Counted from the stretch's first letter, positions 37,126 to 46,769 are shown. The stretch: 64,000 nucleotides of DNA from an uncultured Lachnospiraceae bacterium (GCA_910586715.1 CAJUJG010000001.1:117871-181870); one strand, 5' to 3'. Translations and numbers: made by a program. The notes: generated from the sequence alone by a model not told the origin.

Positions 37126-38391
37126 ATGAGAGGCATAAAGCTCACGGAGCTTATCGATGTGAAAATATTGCAGCGGATGCAGGATGCTTTTTCTGAATTC
37201 ACAGGAATGGCGTCTCTGACGACGGATGAAAAAGGCATACCCGTCACAAAAAGCAGCGGTTTTACGCATCTGTGCATGGACTTGGTGCGCAAATGCGAAA
37301 AAGGCAGGTGCAGATGCGAGGAATGCGACCGAATGGGTGCAATCCATACATATGAGAACGGAACGCCTACAGTCTATACCTGTCATGCGGGGCTGACGGA
37401 TTATGCTGCGCCGATTATGGTGGATGAATATATGATTGGAAGCGTTATCGGCGGTCAGGTACGCAAGGAGCCTTTGGACGAGGCACAGGAGCGTGCGATG
37501 GCGCGGGAGTTTGGGATTGATGAAGAAGCTTACCTTGAGGCATCAAGAAAAATTCATTTTGTGGATGAGGTACAGATTAAAAGGGCGGCAAAGTTTCTGA
37601 CGGAGCTTGCGGCAGTGCTGTCCGACATGGCGTATCAGAATTATATTGCGCTGCAAAACAGCACGAAGCTTGAGCAAATATCTAGAAGTCAGACAAACCG
37701 CATGGTAGATATTTATTCCAATGTGGAAAGAACATTTTCCCTTTGGATAGAGAGCGCCAAGCTTTCACTGGCAAATCATGATCCGGAAGCGATGGCAGCT
37801 TCTATGGAAGTGCTGATTAAAAACGGCAACGAAATTTTGGCGGCATTTGGAAATACGGTAGAGTACGCAAAAATGACAGACAGCGGACTTTCGCTCAAGG
37901 AAACGGCATATAATCTTCAGCATATTATCAATGATGCAATAAAAATACAGCGAAAAGTGATTCGTGATAAGAGGAACAGGGTTAAAATCAATACGTCCGA
38001 CGAGATGTCCGTCTGTTTTTTCGGTGATATGGGACGGCTTAAGCAGCTGATGTCAATGCTTGTGAAAATCGGGAACACCTTTACACAAGACGGCATAATA
38101 GAAATCAATGCGTGTACGGAAAAAGTCGATTATGCGGATATGATTGTAATGGAAGTCAAGGATGACGGAAACAAACTGCAGGAGAGCGATATTGCGGCAT
38201 TAAACAAATATATGCAGCATGTAAATATGAACCTGTTAAACTGCACGGAGGAAGAGGAGAAGTCGCTGTTTATTCTGCGGATGCTGGTGGAGCAGCTTTC
38301 CGGAAGAATTCTCTTTGAATCTGCGGCGGACGGCGGAACGGTTACAAGAGTGATTGTACCGCAGCTGGAAATGAAGCAAATGAGGGATTGA
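37126..38391 (+). CDS. PocR-domain sensor with degenerate histidine-kinase module
   Basis: A cytosolic 421-residue protein. Residues 1-165 form a PocR ligand-binding domain, with the cysteine cluster KCEKGRCRCEECDR and CHAGLTDYAAPI. After a helical region the C-terminus follows a kinase layout (GDMGRLKQLMSMLVKIGNTFTQDG, then VKDDG), but the asparagines of the N-box are absent and no clear G2 box is seen, so ATP binding is doubtful. I see no membrane segment. The next gene starts two bases after this stop and encodes a GGDEF-EAL protein, so the pair probably links a metabolite signal to cyclic di-GMP (inference). Confidence 0.82.
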   Translation: MRGIKLTELIDVKILQRMQDAFSEFTGMASLTTDEKGIPVTKSSGFTHLCMDLVRKCEKGRCRCEECDRMGAIHTYENGTPTVYTCHAGLTDYAAPIMVDEYMIGSVIGGQVRKEPLDEAQERAMAREFGIDEEAYLEASRKIHFVDEVQIKRAAKFLTELAAVLSDMAYQNYIALQNSTKLEQISRSQTNRMVDIYSNVERTFSLWIESAKLSLANHDPEAMAASMEVLIKNGNEILAAFGNTVEYAKMTDSGLSLKETAYNLQHIINDAIKIQRKVIRDKRNRVKINTSDEMSVCFFGDMGRLKQLMSMLVKIGNTFTQDGIIEINACTEKVDYADMIVMEVKDDGNKLQESDIAALNKYMQHVNMNLLNCTEEEEKSLFILRMLVEQLSGRILFESAADGGTVTRVIVPQLEMKQMRD

Positions 38392-38392
38392 T

Positions 38393-40051
38393 ATGATGGT
38401 TGATGCAAAGAGCTATGCAGATGCAATGGATCAATTTCATATACGGATTGCAAATGTCTGCGAGTTGGATTCTCCTGAAATCGCAAGTGCGTTAGATGCA
38501 GTCTGCAAGGTTTTGCGTGTGGCAAAGATTGACATGCGCTGCTATGACGCCATAAGTTTGGCGAAACGGAAAAACGGCAGATGCATTCTGTTATATAACG
38601 GCGCCAAACCTGATGAAAGCGCGGTTTTTATTAAGCGTGAGAGTACAGACAGAGGAAATGTGGTTATTTACAGCTTTTATAAAACGGACGACGGCATGGA
38701 ATGGGAAGAGGAGGAGCTTGATAAGATTAAGGTTCTTCAGACCTGTCTTTTTGCCTATAATGCAAGAGTACGGCTTGCGCAGATTGCAGACCAGTTTACG
38801 TTTCATGATACACAGCTTGGCATGTATAACCTGAACTTTTTCATGAAACACGCGGGTATGCTGCTTGCGGAAGGCGTGGTGGAGCAATATGGCGTCTGTT
38901 ATTTTAATCTAAAGCACTTTTCCGTGGTCAACCAACGCTTTGGCAGGGACAAGGGCACTAGAATCATGGTGGAATATATTGAACAGCTTGAGGAGCTTTT
39001 GGAAGACACAGAACTGGTGTGTAGAATTGGCGGCGATAATTTTATCGTGCTGTTTCGAAAGGAAAAGCTTGACCTCATTATCCGGCATATGAAAGGGCTT
39101 GAGATTGATACGGAAGATGAAGGAGAAAGCGCGTTTGTATCTGCCGTGGCGGGGTATTATATGGCGGATAAAACAGTTCATTACCCGTCGGATTTAATGG
39201 ATCGGGCAAATGTGGCGATGAATGTGGCAAAGAACAGCAAGACGACGGACAGGGTATTTTACGATGATGCGCTGCTTGCGCTGTCAAATGAGCGCAAACA
39301 GATTGAGACGCTGTTTCCCGACGCGATACGCAACGAGGAATTTAGAGTGTACTATCAGCCGAAAGTGTTTATGAAGGATTATAAGCTCAAGGGCGCCGAG
39401 GCGCTCTGCCGCTGGTATCACGAGGGTAAAATTGTTGCACCTGATAAGTTTATACCGGTGTTAGAGCAGAGTAAGGACATCTGTGACCTTGACTTTTATA
39501 TGTTGGACCATGTGTGTGCCGATATACGGCGCTGGCTGGATGAGGGCAGGCGTGTTGTGAAGGTATCGGTAAACCTTTCAAGATGTCATTTGGGAAACAG
39601 CCATCTTTTGCAGAGTATTCTTGATACCATAGACCGGCACAATGTTCCACATGAGTATATTGAAATCGAGCTTACGGAGACGACCACCGATGTCAGCTTT
39701 AACGATTTAAAGGACATGGTTAACGGCTTGCGGGAGCATGGAATTAGTACGTCAGTGGACGATTTTGGCGTGGGTTATTCGTCATTTAATTTAATCCGCG
39801 AAATTCCGTGGAACGTCATTAAAATCGACAAGAGCTTTCTGCACGATGAAGGAGATGAGCTATCGGGCAAGAACCGCGCGATGCTCAAATATGTTATTGC
39901 AATTGCGCAGGAAATGGGAATGGTGACAATCTGCGAGGGAGTGGAGACGATTGAGCAGATTCGGCTTTTGAAAGAGTACGGCTGTTTCATGGCGCAGGGT
40001 TTTTATTTTGACAGACCGATGCCGCGGGAGCAGTTTGAGGAGAAACTTTAA
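38393..40051 (+). CDS. GGDEF-EAL protein, likely cyclic di-GMP phosphodiesterase
   Basis: 552 residues, soluble. The N-terminus (1-150) is a GAF-like sensor region. The GGDEF site is changed to GGDNF (213-217), losing the key glutamate, so cyclase activity is unlikely; such domains may still bind GTP. The EAL domain looks intact: EAL at 336-338 in GAEALCRW, VNLSRCHL, IEIELTETT, DDFGVGYSSF, IKIDKSFL, CEGVET and AQGFYFDRP. Predicted output is breakdown of cyclic di-GMP. It is co-transcribed with the PocR sensor. Confidence 0.9.
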   Translation: MMVDAKSYADAMDQFHIRIANVCELDSPEIASALDAVCKVLRVAKIDMRCYDAISLAKRKNGRCILLYNGAKPDESAVFIKRESTDRGNVVIYSFYKTDDGMEWEEEELDKIKVLQTCLFAYNARVRLAQIADQFTFHDTQLGMYNLNFFMKHAGMLLAEGVVEQYGVCYFNLKHFSVVNQRFGRDKGTRIMVEYIEQLEELLEDTELVCRIGGDNFIVLFRKEKLDLIIRHMKGLEIDTEDEGESAFVSAVAGYYMADKTVHYPSDLMDRANVAMNVAKNSKTTDRVFYDDALLALSNERKQIETLFPDAIRNEEFRVYYQPKVFMKDYKLKGAEALCRWYHEGKIVAPDKFIPVLEQSKDICDLDFYMLDHVCADIRRWLDEGRRVVKVSVNLSRCHLGNSHLLQSILDTIDRHNVPHEYIEIELTETTTDVSFNDLKDMVNGLREHGISTSVDDFGVGYSSFNLIREIPWNVIKIDKSFLHDEGDELSGKNRAMLKYVIAIAQEMGMVTICEGVETIEQIRLLKEYGCFMAQGFYFDRPMPREQFEEKL

Positions 40052-40071
40052 AACAGCAGAGGAGACCATTT

Positions 40072-41412
40072 ATGGACTTGTTTGAATATATGAGAAATGC
40101 GGCAAAGGAGAAGGAATCTCCGCTTGCCTCGCGGATTAGACCTGCCACGCTTGATGAGGTGGTAGGTCAATCGCATATTATCGGAAAGGATAAGCTTTTG
40201 TACCGTGCAATCAAGGCGGATAAGCTTAGCTCTATTCTGTTTTACGGACCGCCGGGGACAGGGAAAACGACACTTGCGCAGGTGATTGCAAATACCACAA
40301 GCGCTGATTTTGTACAGATTAACGCAACTTCCGCAGGGAAAAAGGATATGGAGGAGGTTGTGAACCGGGCAAAGGAAACGCTTGCCATGTACGCAAGACG
40401 CACGATTTTGTTTATTGACGAGATACACCGCTTTAACAAGGGACAGCAGGATTATCTCCTGCCGTTTGTTGAGGACGGTACGGTAATCTTAATCGGCGCA
40501 ACTACGGAAAATCCGTACTTTGAAGTGAATTCCGCGCTGATTTCGCGTTCCGTTGTGTTTGAATTAAAACCGCTTGCAAAGGAGGACATTAAGGAGCTGA
40601 TAAAGCGTGCGGTTTACGATAAGGAAAAGGGAATGGGGGGCTTTGACGCGGAGATTGACGAGGAGGCGCTTTCCTTTCTTGCCGACGTTTCGGGAGGGGA
40701 TGCAAGACATGCGCTCAACGCGGTAGAACTTGGCGTTATGACGACGCAGCGCAGCGCCGACGGGAAAATCCACATTAATATCGGTGTGGCGCAGGAGTGT
40801 ATTCAGAGGCGCCGTGTGATGTACGACAAAAACGGCGATAACCATTACGATACGATTTCGGCTTTTATTAAGAGTATGCGGGGCTCCGACCCGGACGCGG
40901 CGGTTTATTATCTTGCAAAAATGCTGCACGCAGGTGAGGATGTGAAGTTTATTGCCCGCCGCATTATGATTTGCGCATCGGAGGATGTGGGAAATGCAGA
41001 CCCGCAGGCGCTGAATGTGGCGGTAAGTGCGTCGCTTGCAGTCGAGCGCATCGGAATGCCGGAGGCGCAGATTGTTTTGTCGCAGGCGGCAATCTATGTC
41101 GCGTGCGCGCCGAAAAGCAATGCGGCATGCAACGCAATTTTTGCGGCGGGCGAGGAAGTGAAAAGAAGCGGTAATCTGCCGGTTCCGCCGCACTTGCAGG
41201 ACGCACACTATAAAGGAGCCGCAAAGCTTGGACGCGGCACGGGCTACAAATACGCGCACGACTATCCCAACCATTATGTGGAGCAGCAGTATCTTCCGTA
41301 TGAGCTAAAAGGGGAGACGTATTACGAGCCTTCGTGGAACGGATATGAGGCAAAAATCAGGGAGCATATGAAACGCATCAAGAGCGAGGCGGAAAAAATA
41401 GAGAATGGTTAA
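40072..41412 (+). CDS. rarA: Replication-associated recombination ATPase RarA (MgsA)
   Basis: AAA+ protein acting at stalled replication forks. The 446 residues begin with MRPxTLDE-type ASRIRPATLDEVVGQSHI, Walker A GPPGTGKTTLAQV, Walker B TILFIDEIHRFNKGQQD, sensor 1 GATTENPYFEVN, and the family C-terminus PVPPHLQDAHYKGA and YKYAHDYPNHYVEQQYLP. GAGGAG precedes ATG. The neighbour downstream is convergent. Confidence 0.96.
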   Translation: MDLFEYMRNAAKEKESPLASRIRPATLDEVVGQSHIIGKDKLLYRAIKADKLSSILFYGPPGTGKTTLAQVIANTTSADFVQINATSAGKKDMEEVVNRAKETLAMYARRTILFIDEIHRFNKGQQDYLLPFVEDGTVILIGATTENPYFEVNSALISRSVVFELKPLAKEDIKELIKRAVYDKEKGMGGFDAEIDEEALSFLADVSGGDARHALNAVELGVMTTQRSADGKIHINIGVAQECIQRRRVMYDKNGDNHYDTISAFIKSMRGSDPDAAVYYLAKMLHAGEDVKFIARRIMICASEDVGNADPQALNVAVSASLAVERIGMPEAQIVLSQAAIYVACAPKSNAACNAIFAAGEEVKRSGNLPVPPHLQDAHYKGAAKLGRGTGYKYAHDYPNHYVEQQYLPYELKGETYYEPSWNGYEAKIREHMKRIKSEAEKIENG

Positions 41413-41427
41413 AGATACTTTTAAGCA

Positions 41428-41452
41428 GACCTTAGCATTTACTGCTAAGGTC
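41428..41452. terminator. Inverted repeat between convergent rarA and DUF4364 genes
   Basis: A perfect 10-bp stem GACCTTAGCA/TGCTAAGGTC around TTTAC. No T-run follows on either strand, so it is a weak terminator at best; the position between convergent genes still favours that role. Confidence 0.45.
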
Positions 41453-41485
41453 GTAAGAAAGCGTAACGCAGTGAAAGCAATATGA

Positions 41486-42001
41486 CTAAAAAAGCGTCTG
41501 CATTAAATATTTATAGATTTCTTCGTTTTTATTGTACCACCCGTCACACACGGCTTCCGCCATTTCTTCGGTAGGGACAGAGAGCCTGATATTGACAAGC
41601 TCAATGTCCTTTTCTTTTGCAATAAGCTGTGCCTCAAACTCACCGGAAACGGACTTGTAGTAGTTTGCCGTGATAGAAGCTTCGTTTTTCAGCTCCAAAT
41701 GCTTTTCCGCAAGAAACGTGTCAATGTCGTGCTGAATGGCATCGCTGATGCGGTTTCCAAAATAGGACAGGGTGTTTTGCCCCTCCTGCGTAATCGAGTA
41801 ATACGTGCGGTTCATGGAGGTATCAGCCTTTATCAGCTCCGTGTCAAGCAAATCCGAGATGACCTGCTGGAGCGTCATGTAGTTTGTATATTCCTTTTCA
41901 AGGATAAAGCCGCTGATTTGCGCGTTGGTCAGCTTAAATTTCACTTTGTCCAGCATGTACAGGACAATCAGTTTATAAAGCGTCGATGGGTCTTGCGTCA
42001 T
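41486..42001 (-). CDS. DUF4364 winged-helix protein
   Basis: A 171-residue protein of the Clostridia family DUF4364. The first 85 residues read like a winged helix (KLIVLYMLDKVKF, ISGFILEKEYTNYMTLQQV, TYYSITQEGQNTLSYF), so DNA binding is probable, and the rest is a beta-rich domain. No target is known. AGGCAGGAA precedes its ATG on the minus strand. It lies downstream of the malic enzyme gene, 25 bases apart, likely co-transcribed. Confidence 0.85.
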   Translation of the reverse strand: MTQDPSTLYKLIVLYMLDKVKFKLTNAQISGFILEKEYTNYMTLQQVISDLLDTELIKADTSMNRTYYSITQEGQNTLSYFGNRISDAIQHDIDTFLAEKHLELKNEASITANYYKSVSGEFEAQLIAKEKDIELVNIRLSVPTEEMAEAVCDGWYNKNEEIYKYLMQTLF

Positions 42002-42026
42002 GAAAATTCCTGCCTTTCATCATTTC

Positions 42027-43178
42027 CTATACAATATGGGATTTTACTGCCTCCGCGACAAGTTCTGCAACCTTCGGATTGAACGCCTCGGGCATAATAT
42101 TGTTCTCGTTTAACTCGTCCTCAGGTACAAGACCTGCGATTGCATTCGCGGCGGCAAGCTTCATTTCCTCCGTAATCTGTGTGGCACGTCCTTCCAGCGC
42201 ACCTTTAAAGATACCAGGGAACGCAACCACGTTGTTGACCTGATTGGGAAAATCGCTTCTTCCGGTACCGACTACCCTTGCGCCCGCAGCTTTCGCCACA
42301 TCCGGCATAATTTCAGGAGTGGGATTTGCCATCGCAAATAAAATGGAATCGGGCGCCATTGATTTTACCATTTCGGCTGTTACAATATTTGGTGCGGAAA
42401 CGCCTACAAAAATATCCGCGCCCTTCAACGCGTCGGCAAGAGAGCCTGTCTCGTTATTGGGATTTGTCAGCTTTGCCATTTTTTCCTGCATCCAGTTAAG
42501 CCCCTGTGTCGAAGTGGAGACAATGCCGACCTTATCGCACATAATCACGTTTTCAAAACCGTACGTAAGCAGAAGCTTCGTAATCGCAACACCTGCGCTG
42601 CCTGCGCCGTTTACGACAACTTTACAGTTCTCCTTCTGCTTTTTTACAACCTTAAGTGCGTTGATAATCCCTGCGAGCACCACAATCGCCGTTCCGTGCT
42701 GGTCATCGTGGAACACGGGAATATCAAGGATTTCTTTTAAACGTTCCTCAATCTCAAAGCAGCGCGGTGCGCTGATGTCCTCAAGATTAATGCCGCCGTA
42801 CGCAGGTGCAAGCCATGTAACCGCTTTGATGATTTCCTCGGTGTCCTGTGTGTCAAGGCAGATTGGAACCGCGTTTACGCCGCCAAATTCCTTAAAAAGA
42901 ACGGCTTTTCCCTCCATAACGGGCATTGCCGCGTAAGGTCCGATATTGCCAAGTCCCAAAACCGCGCTTCCGTCAGAAACGACAGCTACGGTGTTTGCCT
43001 TCATTGTATACTGATAAGCGGCATCTTTATTTTCAGCGATTACCTTGCAGGGTTCCGCAACGCCGGGGGTGTAGGCCAGTGAGAGCGCCTCTCTTGATTT
43101 TACCGGAGTTTTCGATACGGTTTCGAGTTTTCCGTTCCATTCCTTGTGAAGTGCAAGTGCTTTTTCCTGAAGTGTCAT
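42027..43178 (-). CDS. NAD(P)-dependent malic enzyme
   Basis: Oxidatively decarboxylates malate to pyruvate. The 383-residue bacterial short form has the active-site tyrosine in LAYTPGVAEPC, the signature VVSDGSAVLGLGNIGP, the metal site FHDDQHGTAIVVLAG, the Rossmann loop VVNGAGSAGVAI and SAPNIVTAEMV. GGAG precedes ATG on the minus strand. Cofactor preference cannot be decided by eye. The 228-base A+T-rich gap upstream (43179-43406) should hold divergent promoters for it and the MATE gene. Confidence 0.95.
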   Translation of the reverse strand: MTLQEKALALHKEWNGKLETVSKTPVKSREALSLAYTPGVAEPCKVIAENKDAAYQYTMKANTVAVVSDGSAVLGLGNIGPYAAMPVMEGKAVLFKEFGGVNAVPICLDTQDTEEIIKAVTWLAPAYGGINLEDISAPRCFEIEERLKEILDIPVFHDDQHGTAIVVLAGIINALKVVKKQKENCKVVVNGAGSAGVAITKLLLTYGFENVIMCDKVGIVSTSTQGLNWMQEKMAKLTNPNNETGSLADALKGADIFVGVSAPNIVTAEMVKSMAPDSILFAMANPTPEIMPDVAKAAGARVVGTGRSDFPNQVNNVVAFPGIFKGALEGRATQITEEMKLAAANAIAGLVPEDELNENNIMPEAFNPKVAELVAEAVKSHIV

Positions 43179-43406
43179 ATGTAAAGTCTCCTATCTAAAA
43201 TAATTTTTTGGATTAAATTTAATAAAGTTTTGTATGAAATTCTTCTTATATTAATGTATAATAAATTTGGAGACTTCGCAATAAAGAATTCAATGCATTT
43301 CGTAATAAAGTCAAAAATTTCTTCTTTTTATGGAAAATTCAGAAAATTCTTAATTACCTGAACCGGTAACAACTTATGAATGAAACAAAAAATGGAGGAT
43401 TACAGA

Positions 43407-44780
43407 ATGAAAACAATGAGTTATGAAGAAAAATACAAAATGATGACGGAAACGCCTGTTAATCGGCTGATTCCCAGGCTGGCAGTACCAACGATTATCA
43501 GTATGCTGACTACCTCCATATATAATATGGCGGACACGTTTTTTGTCAGTCAGTTGAGTACAAGCGCTTCCGGGGCGGTCGGGGTGAACTTTTCCCTAAT
43601 GGCAATGATTCAGGCGATTGGATTTACGCTTGGTATGGGAAGTGGAAATTATATGTCCAGAATGCTGGGGGCAAAAGAACAGGGAAGGGCACAGAATGCC
43701 TGTTCCACAGCAGTATACACAGCCTTTGTCCTTGGACTGGTTTTGGCGGTTTTCGGAATTTCCAATATTGACTGGCTGGTCCAGGCGCTTGGCGCAACGC
43801 AGACCATTGCCCCCTACGCTAAGGATTACGGCAGATACATATTGCTTGCGGCTCCCTATATGACGGTTTCGTTTGTGTTTAACAATCACCTTCGCTCTCA
43901 GGGAAATGCCGCGCTTTCGATGATCGGTATTACAACCGGCGGTATCCTGAATGTGATTTTGGATCCTGTTTTGATATTTGGACTTGACATGGGTATTTCC
44001 GGGGCGGCAATCGCTACAATTTTCAGTCAGTTTGTCAGCTTTACGATTTTGCTTACGCTGGTTATCCGTTCCAAAAATGTATTAAAACCCCTGCCGCATT
44101 ATTTTACGTTTCAGGGATGGGTGTACAAGGAAATTCTTGCTGCCGGTATGCCGACGCTTGGCAGACAGGGACTAGCAAGCGTGGCGTCTGTCCTTTTGAA
44201 TGTGGCGGCATCCGGCTTTGGAGATGCGGCGGTGGCGGCAATGTCGATTGTCACACGAATTATGATGTTTATCAATTCCGCGCTGATTGGTTTCGGGCAG
44301 GGATTTCAGCCTGTGTGCGGATTTAATTTCGGAGCGGGGCGGTATGATCGCGTATTGGAAGCATATTTTTTCTGCCGGCGTGTAGCCTTCGTATTTTTAC
44401 TGACGATGGGGGTAATCATGTTCGCAATATCCACGCCGATGATGCACCTGTTTCGAAAGGATGACGCGGAGGTAATCCGCATTGGTGCAATCGCCTTGAA
44501 GATGCAATGCTGCCTGCTTCCGTTCCAGGCATATGTCATCATGGGAAATATGTTGGCGCAGTCAATCGGTTACAGCTTTCGTGCCACCCTTACCGCAGTC
44601 AGCAAGCAGGGATTGTTTTTTGTACCGGCAATTTTGATACTGCCAAGGCTTTTTGGCGTGACCGGGCTTGAGCTGGCGCAGCCCGTGGCGGATGCGCTTA
44701 CGTTTGTGCTGACCTGGGTGGTCATTACGATGGTGATAAAAGAGCTTCGCGCAATGGCGCCGACAGCTGCGGATGAATGA
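43407..44780 (+). CDS. MATE family efflux transporter
   Basis: A 457-residue cation-coupled multidrug or metabolite exporter with about twelve membrane segments in two homologous halves. Typical MATE text includes RLAVPTIISMLTTSIYNMADTFF, GMGSGNYMSRMLGAKEQGRA and the second-half GFGQGFQPVCGFNFGAGRYDRV. ATG 43407 is preferred over ATG 43380 or 43392 because GGAGG lies 7-8 bases upstream. The substrate is unknown. Confidence 0.93.
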   Translation: MKTMSYEEKYKMMTETPVNRLIPRLAVPTIISMLTTSIYNMADTFFVSQLSTSASGAVGVNFSLMAMIQAIGFTLGMGSGNYMSRMLGAKEQGRAQNACSTAVYTAFVLGLVLAVFGISNIDWLVQALGATQTIAPYAKDYGRYILLAAPYMTVSFVFNNHLRSQGNAALSMIGITTGGILNVILDPVLIFGLDMGISGAAIATIFSQFVSFTILLTLVIRSKNVLKPLPHYFTFQGWVYKEILAAGMPTLGRQGLASVASVLLNVAASGFGDAAVAAMSIVTRIMMFINSALIGFGQGFQPVCGFNFGAGRYDRVLEAYFFCRRVAFVFLLTMGVIMFAISTPMMHLFRKDDAEVIRIGAIALKMQCCLLPFQAYVIMGNMLAQSIGYSFRATLTAVSKQGLFFVPAILILPRLFGVTGLELAQPVADALTFVLTWVVITMVIKELRAMAPTAADE

Positions 44781-44815
44781 CAAAAATTTTACTTCCTATT
44801 TTTGAAAATATGAGT

Positions 44816-44821
44816 TATAAT
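44816..44821 (+). promoter_or_regulatory. Predicted -10 box of rho
   Basis: TATAAT at 44816-44821; the -35 region (TTCCTA, 17-base spacing) is weak. The start site would be near 44828, leaving about 140 bases of leader. Confidence 0.45.
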
Positions 44822-44835
44822 ATGGTTAATATAAT

Positions 44836-44879
44836 TGTTCATATGGTACTGTGTACTTTCTGCGCAGTGCGTGAGAACA
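44836..44879 (+). promoter_or_regulatory. Leader hairpin of rho, related to phosphohexomutase leader
   Basis: TGTTC (44836-44840) pairs with GAACA (44875-44879). The inner arms GTACT and AGTGC pair with one G-U wobble. The loop keeps CTGCG as in the 12857-12903 copy, whose inner arms are CGCACTT/AAGTGCG. Sequence differences in the arms are partly pair-preserving. Both copies sit just after a predicted transcription start. Confidence 0.5.
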
Positions 44880-44969
44880 CCTGAATTAAAATCTAATAGC
44901 TGTATCTTTATGTAGCAGAAGCATTTCAGAACAGTTTTTCCCATTTATCAATATTTTTAGGAGGCATTC

Positions 44970-46391
44970 ATGAGAGAAAAATACGAATCACTTGCGCTTT
45001 CAGAGCTCAGGGAAATAGCAAAGGCGCGCGGCTTAAAGGGAATAAGCGCGTTGAAGAAGGCAGATTTAATTGAACATATGCTTGAGGCGGACGAAAAGGA
45101 TAAGGCGGACGGGAAAGACGTAGAGCCGAAGCCTGTACTCAAAGGTATTGGCGAGCGCTCTTCTTATGATAGAAAAGAGGGCGGCGAGAAGCGCGAATAC
45201 CGGCGCGAAAAGCCGCAGACGCAGGCAGACGGCGAGAAGCAGGAGGGGTATCCCACAGAGCTTGACAGCGGGATGACGGCAAGAGGAATTTTGGAGGTTA
45301 TGGCGGATGGTTTTGGATTTATCCGAAGCGAAAATTTTCTGCCGGGTGAGAACGATGTCTATGTGGCGCCGAGCCAAATCCGCCGCTTTAATCTGCGCAC
45401 GGGTGATATTATCGAAGGAAATACCCGCATTAAGACAATGAATGAAAAATTCAGTGCGTTGTTATATTTGAAGAAAATCAATGGCTACCCTCCGGAAATT
45501 GCGCTAAGAAGACGCAATTTTGAGGATATGACGCCGATTTTCCCAAATGAGCGCATTCGCCTTGAGACGAAAAAAGCGAGTGTGGCAATGCGTATTATGG
45601 ATTTGATGAGCCCTGTAGGAAAAGGACAGCGCGGTATGATCGTTTCACCGCCTAAGGCAGGTAAAACAACGCTGTTGAAGGAGGTCGCAAAATCCATTTT
45701 GGCAAACGCGCCGGATATGCACATGATTATTTTGTTAATTGACGAGCGTCCCGAGGAAGTAACGGACATCAAAGAGGCAATTGAAGGACCGAATGTTGAA
45801 GTGATTTATTCTACGTTTGACGAGCTGCCGGAGCATCATAAGCGCGTTTCGGAGATGGTCATTGAGCGTGCAAAGCGTCTTGTGGAGCACAAGAAGGACG
45901 TGTGCATTTTGTTGGACAGCATTACACGTCTGACGCGCGCCTATAACCTTACGGTTCCGCCCAGTGGGCGTACGCTTTCCGGAGGTCTTGATCCGGCGGC
46001 GCTGCATATGCCCAAGCGCTTTTTCGGCGCGGCAAGAAATATGCGTGAGGGCGGCAGCCTTACCATTCTTGCAACGGCACTTGTAGAGACAGGCTCTAAA
46101 ATGGACGATGTGGTGTACGAGGAATTTAAGGGCACCGGCAATATGGAAATGGTGCTTGACCGAAAGCTTTCCGAACGGCGTGTATTCCCTGCGATTGATA
46201 TTCCGAAATCGGGAACAAGACGTGAGGATTTGCTGTTGGATGCGGAGGAGCTTGAGGCAATCAATATTATGCGTAAGGCATTAAACGGCTTGAAGCCGGA
46301 GGAAGCAGTTGACAAGATACTGGATATTTTTACACGCACTAGGGATAACGCGGAGTTTGTTGCAACCGTAAAAAAGATGCGGTTTATTTAA
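44970..46391 (+). CDS. rho: Transcription termination factor Rho
   Basis: Hexameric RNA helicase that ends transcription. The 473 residues have the Rho N-terminal helix domain (LSELREIAKARGLKG), a charged insert of about 70 residues, the RNA-binding cold-shock fold (ILEVMADGFGFIRSENFLPG, DVYVAPSQIRRF), Walker A SPPKAGKTTL, LLIDERPEEVTD and the Q/R-loop stretch HMPKRFFGAARNMREGG. AGGAGG precedes ATG. Inserts of this kind are common in Gram-positive anaerobes. Confidence 0.97.
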   Translation: MREKYESLALSELREIAKARGLKGISALKKADLIEHMLEADEKDKADGKDVEPKPVLKGIGERSSYDRKEGGEKREYRREKPQTQADGEKQEGYPTELDSGMTARGILEVMADGFGFIRSENFLPGENDVYVAPSQIRRFNLRTGDIIEGNTRIKTMNEKFSALLYLKKINGYPPEIALRRRNFEDMTPIFPNERIRLETKKASVAMRIMDLMSPVGKGQRGMIVSPPKAGKTTLLKEVAKSILANAPDMHMIILLIDERPEEVTDIKEAIEGPNVEVIYSTFDELPEHHKRVSEMVIERAKRLVEHKKDVCILLDSITRLTRAYNLTVPPSGRTLSGGLDPAALHMPKRFFGAARNMREGGSLTILATALVETGSKMDDVVYEEFKGTGNMEMVLDRKLSERRVFPAIDIPKSGTRREDLLLDAEELEAINIMRKALNGLKPEEAVDKILDIFTRTRDNAEFVATVKKMRFI

Positions 46392-46449
46392 CATAAAAAG
46401 TTACTTTTTTGTTATAATTATGATATTATTATGAAAATACAAAAAGTGC

Positions 46450-46478
46450 TTGCGTAATGGAAAAACCTATGCTATACT
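46450..46478 (+). promoter_or_regulatory. Predicted sigma-A promoter of rpmE
   Basis: TTGCGT at 46450-46455, 17-base spacer, TATACT at 46473-46478, giving a leader of about 60 bases. Confidence 0.55.
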
Positions 46479-46542
46479 GAATAAGCTTGTTTATAACATA
46501 GAATTAATTTTTAAGAAATGCATTTATAGAGAGGTGAAAAAG

Positions 46543-46749
46543 ATGAGAGAGGGAATACATCCAAATTACTATCAGGCAAACGTTACCTGCAACTGTGGAA
46601 ACACTTTTGTAACAGGTTCTACAAAGCCTGAAATCCACGTGGAAATTTGTTCAAAATGCCATCCGTTCTACACAGGACAGCAGAAGTCGGCAACGGCTCG
46701 CGGACGTATTGAGAGATTTAACAAGAAGTACGGCGTAGAAAGCAAATAG
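46543..46749 (+). CDS. rpmE: 50S ribosomal protein L31, zinc-binding type
   Basis: A 68-residue bL31. It begins MREGIHPNYYQANVTCNCG, and the cysteines of TCNCG and ICSKCHPFYTG form the zinc site. The end RGRIERFNKKYG is typical. The frame is open to 46450, but ATG 46543 with AGAGGTG just upstream is the real start. It has its own promoter and terminator. Confidence 0.97.
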   Translation: MREGIHPNYYQANVTCNCGNTFVTGSTKPEIHVEICSKCHPFYTGQQKSATARGRIERFNKKYGVESK

Positions 46750-46769
46750 GAAGCGTATCATAAAAGAAA

